Source: Lineus longissimus
Taxonomy: Eukaryota > Nemertea > Pilidiophora > Heteronemertea > Lineidae
Length of the DNA: 60,000 nt
Direction of reading: 5' to 3'
Assembly: GCF_910592395.1 (NCBI RefSeq)
Contig: NC_088319.1
Span: forward strand, 12,340,001-12,400,000
The translations under genes were made by a program, and so were the position numbers. A model generated the notes under the pieces. That model was given only the letters and a program-made list of their open reading frames with translations, made no database searches and had not been told where the DNA came from. Shown here one piece after another: positions 26,301 to 38,300 of the stretch. Positions within the stretch are counted from its first letter, which is position 1. Every line of letters begins with the position of its first letter.

Positions 26301-29300
26301 GAAGACATATAATGGCTTCAGGTAGCGGGAAATCACAGTCATGTTGGTTGGCTCCATATAGACATTGTAAACTCCTGTCAGAAATGTTGCGCGAACAAGG
26401 TTGAGGATATCGGTTTTGTTGATGTACAGTTCACGGGAGAGCCTGTCCAAAAGTTTGACTGATTCTAGGTATTTTCTGTCGTCCGTGTTGCAAGCAGTTG
26501 TGTGGAAGATCTGCCACAGTTTATGTCGCAGCATCCTCAAAGGGATGGCAAGCTCCTGGGCCATGCCGTATATCGTGTAATGCATCACAGGGCTGCCATG
26601 TAGATACAGCGACGTCCCCACAACCGTAGCTGGGTCCATTCCTGTGTAGAAAATCTCTCTCAGGACTTGTGACATCTGCTTGTCTGGAATGTCTAACTCT
26701 TTCGCAAAGTCTTTCAAAGGGCAGTATGAATTCTTGGTAAAGTTTCGCTGTTGTGCAAAAGTGAAGAGACGGGTCCTGAAAGTATGCGATGCAACACCAG
26801 AGCGGAATGCAAGTGCCCGCACCATGTACTTCACTGAAGGATATATCTGCATCATGTAGGAAATGCGGTTCTCTTCGGGCTCTTTCATCATGTAGTCCAA
26901 TCCAGTTGTGAAGAGACGCCAGACGATCCCCTGCACAATGTCGCTTGAAAGTCCCAGCCGTCTGCTCGCATCATCAATTAGAGCCTCTGGTGACTGACCA
27001 GGGTCAGTTATGGTCCCGCATTGCATCGTTCGCATGAAGATATTCAGCAGAATCTGGATGAGCTCTTCACGATTCACGTTCATCTTCTTTGCCATTTCCT
27101 GCAACATGTGTTCCATGATTTCTATCCCAATGTGTTTGTCATCTACCTGCTTCCTGACCTTGAAAACCTTCACGAGAACTCTACTCATGACATCAGGACT
27201 CGTACCAGCTTCATTTGACATCACCTCGATGATTTGTCTCTCCGTTGCATTGACGCGATCTTCTGGTAAAGAACTACAATTCCCCTTGGTGCCAAAGACA
27301 TAAACTCGCCACAGACCAGTTCGGAATGCTGCTAAAGAGCGTCCCATTTTGATCAGCATTGTTTCAATGACCTCTCTATCAATCTTGTAACCGCCGAGAA
27401 GGATACTAATATGCAATTTCGGATCTTCAGTTGTTGTTGTCATCATGGTGGTAGTTGTTGTAGCTTCAGTTGTGGTAGTCGTTGGTTCAGGAGTGGTAGT
27501 TGTCGGCATTGGAGTAGTTGTTGGTTCTGTGGTAGTCGTTGGCGCCATAGTAGTAGTTGTGGTCATCTTTTCCGTTGTAGTCATTGGAGTTGTGGTAGTT
27601 GCAGCTGTTGTCGTGGTTGTTGGCTCTGGAGTAGTGGTGGTGGGTTCTGGAGTAGTTGTGGTAGGCTCTGAAGTAGTTGTACTGAGCACTGTAGGAGTTG
27701 CGGTAGGTTCTGTAGTAGTCGTAGTTGGCTCTGGAGTAGTGGTAGTGATAGTTGTAGTAGGTTGACTTGTTGTTGTAGTTGGTGCTGCAGTCGTTTTTGG
27801 TACCACCGGCACTACTGCAGTTCTTGTGGTAGTCATTGGTGCTGTAGTAGGCTCTACATTATCCAGGTCAAGATTGTCCTCATCTTTTCGGTTTGTGTCT
27901 GTGAAGTCCTCACCATCTTTATCTGGCCACTTATCAGGATCAACCTCATCATCTTTGGTTGGAGGGAATTTTGTGGTTTGTGGCAAACCATTTTCATCTT
28001 TCTCCTCAATACGACTGCCAGAGTCTGGTTTGTTATTGTGGTCTCTGACATTACTGTCTACAATCACACGACCATCTGGCCCAACCATACTTTCTCTGGT
28101 CGGTGGCTGATCTCCACCAACTAGAACATCACCCGTCGGGAAATCTGGCCCTCTTGTGGGTAAAGGTCGACGTATCGGTACCACAATAGGGACGCCGTTC
28201 TCATCACATGGGCAGTCCTTGCAGGTCGGTAGTCGCCTCCACTCCTCATAATCTGGTGGACCAACAACTTTTCTAAATTCTGACATCGGGACAGAAAATA
28301 TTGGTCTGTCTTTCAACGCCAATGGTGTTGCGCACGTGATTAAGTGGCGCGCAAAAAACATTGATGGTTTCCTCCGCAGCCATGCCGGCATCCATGTAAG
28401 TGATCGGTTGCAATGGTACTTGTTACCTGCTAACTTGATGAGGTTGATGTTTGGTAAACGTCTGGGGAAGTCTTGGGGCAGGGTGACCAGGTCGCTGTAC
28501 ATCAGGTTAAGATCTCGCACCTAAAAAATGTAAATGAAATCAAAATTTTAAACGGTTACTATGGGGTGTGGTAAAATCTGTTCTAGCTTCTGTACTATAC
28601 TCGGAAGCTGGTGTAAATTTCTTGGAATAAAGACCTTTTCCGAGCTATTGATGATGCTGTTTTTAAGCACTGGATCCAAAAAAAAACGAAAAATGAGAGA
28701 AAAACGTTTGAGATTTGCTATGGCCAATAAAAAATCTTTTAATTTTATCCTACAATTAATGAGAAAGACTAGATAAACAACATAGTTTCGCATCTTACTG
28801 GATGAGTTTTTGTGATTTCGTAGATCAACTTTTCGTGGTTTTTTCATTTTCAGGCTATGGCAGCAATATGTCAGCATATGTATCTTTTCACTCTCTCAGT
28901 TGTAAAAAGGTGAAACCATTTACCAGATTTTTTCCTGAAACTTCGTAATCTTCTTGTAATTTATATCCTTCAACTTTTTCGTTACAGGTGAGTCTCAAAG
29001 TCTTTTGTTAACATTTTATGGTTGGTAAGTCTGTCTTGATTGATTCGATTAACTTTTCTTATGAAAAAATGTAGGTTCTAATTTAGGTTCCACTCATGTT
29101 GAAAGGTCTTCCAAATTACAATACATGAGATTTTGAGAACCCCAGAAAATCATTGGACAAGCTGTTCGGGCTTTCTTTTGAGCTTCGTTAATTTGTCTGG
29201 AGTCAGAATATTGTGGATTGTCCAGAATGGGCATTCACTACATTTTGAAGAAGTTAGAATTGTTTTAGGATATCAAGTTCTTTCGACCTTGACTTTACGG

Positions 29301-32300
29301 AGTGCCTCGCGCACCTTCTCAACATATCAGTTGCAACAAAGAAAAGACGTATTGGTTTCAAAATAACCAGGAGGGCACGCGTTTTGGGGATCAAATCTCT
29401 GCAAGACTTCCTGCAGAAGAAGTCTCTGTCTGCTGTGAAATAATTGGTATCATGTTCAAGAGCATGCTAGACTATTATTTTCTGTAGTTAAACGAGAGCT
29501 TTTTTGTCTATAACATGTTGCATCTTTTTCAACTAGGTCTTTCCGGAAATATTTGCAAAAATGTCTGCCATGTATTCTAATTTTGTACCGGAAGGAGTAA
29601 TGGAAGCAAAGTTTGGTTGGAACACGGCTGGATGACCTATGTGTTTAAATAAGTTTCCGGATTAAATATTTTTGAAAGTCCAAATCATTCTCGGGCTCTC
29701 AAATTCAAACTGCTTTCAGCATTGAATGTCAACAAAGACTTGGGCAAACTGTTGGTCTATAAAAAAATGAATAAGGCAAAAGTCAATCCAGAATGACCTA
29801 TATTATCAGCACTTTGTACATGCTGTGAACAGAGAGGAAAGTGTAAACACTTGGTAGAAAAACTTACTTCCTGCTGTCAGATACTTATTGTTAACTATAA
29901 GGTAATAATAGACATTGATAAATTGAAGTTGGATGTATCACTGCATGTCCAGGGGCTCTGGTTTTCTCTGGTACAACATAATTTACACAATCTTGTTAAA
30001 AGTTTCACGAAGTTGATGCTGAGCACTAATGACTGTTCCTTAACTTTGATGGATGCTAGTCAACCACTGGTGTCCAGAATTAAGCTATATTCCCTGTTGG
30101 ACAGGTGCTGCAGTGTCTATCTTAAACGTTATTCGCTGTCAGACAGGTGCCTTTGATCTGAAGCACAGGATGCACTGTGTGCATTTAGAGGTATGATGAC
30201 TGGAAGGGCAGGGCTCCACCAAAGTCTTGAAAATCAGCAAGAAAAATTGCCTCAAAGATGGTGCTGGTCATAAAAATAGGGTTATATTCTATAGTTGGTT
30301 AACTTTCCAGGCCAGAGAAGTAGAGCTGCCTTTTTAAATAAGCTTTGTGAGCTCTGTAAGTGGAGGTCTCTTGTTTTGAATTTACCATAAAAAGTGTTTT
30401 ATGGGAAACATTCTCTCACACTTTGGTATTGTTACTAACATCTGCTTTCAGGAAGAAAACAGATGCACCACATAGTGACAGCAAAAGAAAAAAATTACAC
30501 ACAAAGCTGTACTTTCATCTGTACGAAACTAGTGTCCATGTTTCTTTGAGGCCTTTGAATCAACATGTAACAAAATGTCCATTTTTTGCATCTTTTTAAG
30601 CATGTGCATTTATAAATAACCGAGCCGTAACTAAGGGATGGTCATTCATGCTCATACGTAACCAGATGCAAAATGTGGAAGTGTGAGTGGTGCCGCTGAA
30701 AGTAAAGGGATCTCCTTTGGTTGAATATCTGTGTCGTCCGTCCGTCCAAAAATGGTCTTTAACTTTGTTAAATCTACAGCGCCATCTAACCTGTTGCAGG
30801 ATTAGAAAACTAGTGATTGCCCAGTGATTCTGACGTGGTTGGTTGATGAGGTCCCCACTTTCCACAACTTGACTCAAACGTTCAAATTTGTGCTCCTTTA
30901 ACATAAAAGCAAGAAGGAATGATTCTTTGTGTGGGTTTCTTGCGTCTGAATGCTGGTGTTGATCTTTCCTGGGTAACAAGCTTTTGTTTTGACATCAATG
31001 TTGTAGCCATAGGGCCTACATCATCTAAAAACCTAATGGCTGTGCTGTGTTATTTCGTTTGCGAATCCTGCATTTGATGCCCGACTAAAAACATGGCACA
31101 AAATTCTTGCGATGAATGGGAGAAATATTTTAGACTCTGAAGGCACCTCTACCTTTACCTATGTAGTCTTTCCGTGATATATGATCTGTATCATCTTCCT
31201 AAATATTTCCATACCAAATTTTGGTGATAAAGAGGAGGCTGCATATGATTCATGGTGTCACTTTTCACCCTCCGGTGGTATTTTCAAGCCTATGTCAGTT
31301 CACTTGGCATAACTGTTTTCACTTATCATGAATGACGGGAAGAACGAACAAGTCATTCAAGAGAGTGGGTTACATATGATTCACGTGTCACAATCACCAT
31401 CAGGTCGTGTCCAGTCGACTTAACAAATGCTTGTGACAAGTGTACCGTAACAGCATGAATCCTATATAAACTGCAGCCCAACAGGTAGACCTTATACTGA
31501 TACACCAGATTTTCTAATCACAGGCAATCTTCGATCTACAAATAGTAAGGAAATATGACTGGTTTTTACGCCTCAACTGATGAGGTCCTCTGTTTTTATT
31601 GACCTGACCAGACATTTGAGACTAAACATATTCTTTATCTTGTTCATCTTGCTTCATGAATTTCTTAGTGATTCATGGAGGTAGCTGATTCTGAATATAC
31701 TCTACTCTCACTGATCTAAGACCGTTTCTGAATACTCAATGCAATTGCAATCATAACTTAGGTAGTACGCTTGTTGGCGGTCAATGCTGTTAGTATATTC
31801 AGGTAAGATTGATCAGTGGGAGGGTAAGTTGTGTCATGTTCAAGATACATCCATGCATCAATAGAACCTTGTTATGAAATGTTCCAAAAACGGTCTTAGA
31901 TTGGTGAAACTAGAGCATCGAGATAATTACCTCTGGTAGGATGACGTCCGACTGTGCGAAGCTGTTGGCCAATCCGGGGCTTTGGCTCATGTCGAGAATC
32001 TGCAAACGTTTCATCTCCTGCAGCATGTCCAAATTCCTCGCCACCGTCGGCTGATCAAATCGTGACATCGTCAGTCGCCGTAGATTATCCAGCTTCGAGA
32101 AACTCGCACGGTCGACCTGCCTAATCGGGTTGATCGAGAGGTCTACAAAATCCAGGTTGGTGAGGTTGACAAATGTGTAAGATTCCAATTCGTCCAGTTG
32201 ATTCCCACGTAAAATTAACGAATGGAGGTGTCCCATATCTTTGAAACTTTGACTCGCGATCCGACGAATGTTATTCTTTTGTAAGTATAGAAATTCGAGG

Positions 32301-35300
32301 TTTGGAGACGGTTCTAAATCACGCGATTGAATTTGGCGGATGTCGTTGTGGTCGAGATGGACTGCGCGGACGTTGTGTGGTAGGCGGGGGAAACGTTGTA
32401 GACGATTTCTGGCCAACCAGAGCTCACGGAGGCGCGCTAAATGATCGAGCGCTCCTGGCTCGATATCACGTAAGACGTTGTCGTTCAGTATCAACATGTC
32501 CAGGGAGGTGGCGTTAGTGAAGTCGTCACGGTTGAGGCGCTGTATTTGGTTATTTTGGAGGCGGACATCAGTGGTGGTTGGTGGCAGATTCTTAATCATC
32601 GATGTCATCTGCGTATTGGTCAAATCGACAAAGTGAATCCAGCGGTTGTTATTGAGGTTCAGATTGGACGCGGCATCCCCTAACGGGTTGTTGCTCAAAA
32701 TCAGATAGCGTAGATATGGCATAGGTTTCAAGGCATCCCGATCCATGTAACTTATTTCATTAAAACTTACATTAAGACGGTGTAACCCTGGAGTATGTTC
32801 GAAATTCTCTTCGCGTAAAGCGGTGATTTTGTTAGAACCTGCCCGGAGAATGCGAAGCTTTCTTAGAGGTCGTAAGGCCAATGATAAGTCATCAATTTCG
32901 TTGCCTTCAAGGTTGAGAATTTCGAGATTATCTAACCCCTCGAATGTCGTCTTATCAATACGTCTCAGACGATTTCGGCCGAGATTTAACTTTTTTAAAT
33001 TTGTGAGTCCGTTGAAAGCACCACGCTCTATTCTTTCAATTTGATTGCCATGCAAATTGATACTTTCCGCCGTTTTATAATAACGCAATTCCTCATACCG
33101 TAGATTACGAATTCGGTTATTTTGGAGCTGGATATGTTTAATTTTCATATCAAGGTTTACAGGGAAGGTCGTGAACCCACCGGTACCACAATGCGCATAT
33201 TCCATATCACAGAAACAGTGCATAGGGCAGTACACCTCGCGACTATCATCGCGTAGAGCTATATCGGCTCCTGGTGCATCTTGCGATGTCGTTTTGGCTA
33301 CGAAAGCCAGCAATAATCCTAAAATCCACATTTTTCCAAACTCACGATATTCCTTTTTGAATCCTCATGAGAATTAATCCATTTTGAGTTTGATTTTTAA
33401 AGGAATCTGCTTTAGCACCAATTGAGGTTGTAATCCTTTAATCCATGGATGTAGTGATAATCCAAGGTAGATTTCAGTAAATCCAAAATGCAATAATCCC
33501 TGTCCCTCAGATCCTGATCTTTTACCTGAAAGTACAAAAGAAACAAATATTCATAATCCAAAATAGATTTAAACTATTGACAAAGGGGATTTCTTGATGG
33601 AGGGAATGCAATGATGGAGAAAATGTGACCCATTACAGTGAAACCAGATTCATGTTGCTCTGAGTTTGGCAGGTGGAGATGGAATGGTTGTTTATTTCAG
33701 AATAGTCTGCCTTTTCTTCCACTATCTCCTTGTGTGTCATTTGGGCTCATCTTTTTGCGTGACACACGCCAGGTTTTGTTGTGACGGGTCACAAATGTAT
33801 TCTAGGGACATGGATCACAATGAGAGACAATAAATTGGAAACCTACAAAATTGCTAAACCCAAATGACATTACCACTTTGTCCTGCCAACTCGACTCCTC
33901 AGGTGAGATTCTTGACCTCTTTCTGTACTTGAAAGATTTTATCAAAGGGACCCTGCCACAGTTGTTTTTCTCTCCAATCAACATTAACTTAATTGGTGAA
34001 ATTTTAACTGCGCGATTAGAATTTTAGTTGCAGTACTATCTTGCTCACACTGATGGCCTGATTTGAGACGTGACTTTGTGTGAAACGTCCCGGTGATTCT
34101 TCAAAGGAATTTTTAAAACGTTTTCCGGTGTCCTGATGTACTCTCTGTTAAAAACCTTCTGATGATTTATGGCTCTGTCTCATAATTTTTTGACAGCTTC
34201 TTTGATGGTTGGTCTTCTTTTGTTTCAGTCACATTGCAGATTTGTTGAGTAATTTTCCCGAAACTGTGTTTTCCTAGGCAATCTTGTAGGTCTTTCATAT
34301 ATGATCAAGTTTAGTTCATCCTTTATCGCGCATTCACACACCTTGCCACCTATCTTTGTAAACGTTGGGCTATAGTTTTTTTTGTGTTTAACTTTTAACA
34401 TGCTTAAAGGGTTAATGTGTCATGCCCTCTGGTATAGACCCCATGCCCTCTGGTATAGACCCGATGCCCTCTGGTATAGACCCTATGCCCTCAGTTCCTG
34501 TTTCGTGATTTCGTACAAAGCGCTATCTCAAACTTTTTCAAAAGCTACCCTATCAAAAGCTTCTTTTACCATTACTTGATTGTGAAATTATTTTGCCAGA
34601 CATCGCCAATAGGACCAATTTACAATGACGTGTTCTTCGATTAAAGATTTATTTCTTCCTGTTATGCATTTATAACATTATGTGAACACAACGGTAGTTC
34701 TTTCTTAAAATGGTTTATATGTCACCAAAGTTTGGGCCTCCCTTAAAGGTTGTTGTTAATTAAAAGTTTGAAATTTGTAATTAAATTTGAAATTTTCAAA
34801 TTTGTGTTTATCCAAACTGAATATGAATTTCAAGAATGCCGTTGTGTAGACTGATAAACAAATACTTTACATACCAAGTTTCAGCAAATTTGTATGCGTA
34901 ATAACTGCATTGCCGAATTAAACTGCGTTTCTATTTTCCTGGAACACCAGTATATACAAAGGGCGTACCCCTTTAAGAAGGCTGTCATTTTGAATTGTCT
35001 GATTTTGAAAGTGTAGAAAGAGAAGAATGATTTAGACTAGAGTTCAATGAACTGTCTTTGTCAGCATGAAATATATGATTTTATCATGAGGATTTTCATA
35101 GACTTCTGTGCATTTGCATATAAACTACATGACCATATGTCATTATGAGATTGCCATCACAGGCCGAAAAAAGGTCAAAACTAGTACGAAGACCAATTAC
35201 CTGTAGTAAGTTTAGAAAAAGAATCAAAAGAAAACATTGAAAATAGCTTGATTGGGTAAAAAACTGAAGTCAGAACATGAAAAAATGACCAAGTGGCTTT

Positions 35301-38300
35301 TATTTAATGCGTCCTTGCATCAATTATGTCTAAAATTTAACTATAAAAGTTGTACTCATTAGACATTGTTAGAGGCTATTTCCTCATTAAAGTGTCAAAT
35401 GATTTGGCATGATATGGCAGCTGAAAGATCTACGACTTCAACGTTGCAGGTATCTTACAAGCAATGGAACACTTTTAGCCAAAATGCTACCTGCGTTCAT
35501 TTTGGGGCGCGGGTTATCTAATATTTCTAAAGCCAATACTCTTTTTCTCATCAGTTTTATAACTGTATATATTTTTTGTTCGAGAGATACCCATGTTTTT
35601 CTGCTTACCTATAGTCTGTAATTCCCCAAGACAGATGTTGAAAAGAGTAAAAGCTGTAAACGACCTGTATCTTTTCACTTGTGTAACTTTTCTTTGCGGT
35701 GATCATGTTGCTGTTTAATGGCATCTTTACATTCGCCAGACAGATATTCGAAAAAAATAACAAACAAACTTGAAAGAAGTTCCGGGCATCAGTGTATTTT
35801 AACCTTTGAATACTTCAGATGACTTTTGTCCCAGAAATGAGAAGGTAAATTTTAAGGATGATAAATGTTTTGTGCCTAGACACATTGTCCCTACAAGATA
35901 CGGTAATTCATAAACATTTGTATACCTCGGCCATTGAGAGGCTATTGTGCCGGGCCTGAGAAGCAATAAAGACTCTCGATTTTCTCAGGACACTTATCCA
36001 AAGGTTGCGAGAGAAAAGTTATTATTCTGTGGGAATATTAAAGTGTTGCTGCCGATGTATCATCAGACTATGTTTTGCAACTCCAGTAGCAATGCCAGTG
36101 GTTGTTTTGGTTAGCCTATCGCTACATACCACAGAAGAGATGCATACTGAATACCATCGACATATCTCTTGGGTGTTTTCACAGAGATTTTAGAATGCTG
36201 ACGTTGTAAGCTTCTACCAGCTTCTCATTAACTGTGTTCAAGACAAAATATTTTGGTGGTAGTCTGTTGTTATTACCTTTATGCCATCATTACCTATTTG
36301 CAATCATGCACAGAGGCAGAGCTCTACTGAGTAGAGCCTAGTAGTCAAGTGGTTAACACTGCTACCGCCAGTATTGCCTGGGTTCGATCCCGAGGATTGT
36401 GTTTCTAGATGTACAAGCTTGACTTTCAAGGAACTAGAATGCCTGGCTCTTCACAGTCCTTCAAATGATATGTGAAACGGATGTTCCTATGCAAGGGCAA
36501 GCAAAGGACCCCACCTAGTGAGAAACATGAGAAGCTTATGATTGACTCTGAAGACCCTAGGCCAAGAAACCCAGTTGGCGCCTGACTATAGTAGTGCCTA
36601 AAAAACGCTCCTCCTGCCTTGGAAGAGGACTACTCCATGGAGAAAACACCTCCAAGTGGTGAGGGAAATGCTGAAGAAGAACTTAGCCAAGAAGGGGTCC
36701 CTCCACTCTCTACCCAAAGTAATGCAAAGCAACAGAACTGGTCGAATCTTGATGTTTGTATGATGCTTGACCTTATGAGTGGTTTTTGAGAGTCCATTGC
36801 ATCAGGACTGTCTGTTTAAAGATGCAGACGAAAAAAATGGTATTAAGCAGAAGTGTGGTTTTGATAACTGGCTTCCCCCAAGTAGCAGTGGGCATCATGT
36901 GCCCATTGTTACTTTATACTTGAAGATCCATGGACTTAAATCTGTTCTTCCTCAGTTCTTGCCACTTAATCCAGGGCTTCATGAAAACAACGACAAAATT
37001 GATACACGAATGGCTCGGTGTAACTTCATCACGAGATGTGTGGGGATGGCTCAGAATCATCAGGAAAAGGTTGAGTTTATCTGGTACAGGTTGAACAGTT
37101 TTGTTGGCTCCTCTCTCTCGGATTCCATGGCATTTTGCTTCTTTATCTTTATTTCAGTGTTTAGAGTTGTTTTATTATGTGAGATAAAGTATGGTATTTC
37201 TTGCTGAAGAGTAGGCCGACTGGTATTGGTTAGACATGTTTGCAGGGAGGGGCCAGGTCACACAAGGCACAATCAGGTATCTACTTCAGATGCTAGAGGG
37301 GAGAAGGACCAAGACACCTGCCAGAGTCATTACTCTCTTCAGTGTTAAAGGCAAGGCATGGGAAATGAAAAATAAACAATGAAATTGAAACTTAAATACC
37401 ATAGTGAACGTCCAATGCTATGTTCGTTTACTAACAACCTTGGCAGAAATTCAAAATTGACCAATTTAAAGACATTTAACTTCAACTTATAGACCTGTTG
37501 CTTAGGATAACTGCAGTTCTTGTCAATTTATTAAGAATGTCATTATATTTTAATAAATAGACCTGACCTAGTTCCAAAGTCGGTAGTCTCGGCTTCGAAA
37601 GGAGTGCTTGAAATCTGTTGGAAGTCTACATGTTATATTATAAAACGTCTTGGCACACTTTTGAAGGGTACTGAAAAGTCTAGTTTTTCATCGAGTACAG
37701 AGTACAGTAGAACCACTCATTTAAAAACACCCTTGGGACTGAAAAGTGCTGTTCTTTATAGAGAGGTGTCCTGATAAGAGAGGTAAAATTGAATGGAAAC
37801 TACAAATTTGGGTCCAAAACTAGTGTCATTAATAGAAAGAGTGTCCTTAACTGAGAGGTTGCCGCTTAGGGAGGTTCCGCTTTATTCTTTTAAGATTGAA
37901 GGAAGGGAATGATATGCTTCACATTGGTGAAATTATTTTTGAAAAAATGGACGTCTTGGGTAAACTTTTGGAGGGGACTAGAAAAGTCTAAAGCAGAATC
38001 CAGGTGTTTTCGATCAGTTCGAGAGTTTTGAGGTTGAGCAATTTTGTATATGCAAAGTCTATTCCTAAATGAATGTTTGCATGTTATGCCAAAAACCGAA
38101 TCTCATAGTCATCCAACATGGCCAATTTGAATTGATAGAAATCAGTTTCAAATAAAAATAACCTTACATACTATCTCAAAACAAAAGAACTCATCGCAAG
38201 TTGGTTAAATTAGATTTGTTTCTATGCCCAGTTGATATTGATAGCAGTCCTAATTGCCCTAGTCGATTAGAATTTATGGTACGTTTTAAAACAAGAATTT

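Noticed and set aside
27411-27765. Antisense Val-, Ser/Cys- and Gly-rich frames over the Thr-rich region
   Set aside because: Complement of ACN/CCN codon runs in the sense mucin-like region.
28518-28520. Start codon of a stand-alone 5,075-residue protein
   Set aside because: The codon is GTG directly after a splice acceptor, and the upstream LRR exon joins in phase; it is not a translation start.
31910-33331. Complete 473-residue LRR protein ending at 31910
   Set aside because: The last six codons lie beyond a good donor site, and the protein would lack the rest of the LRR array and its C-terminal cap.
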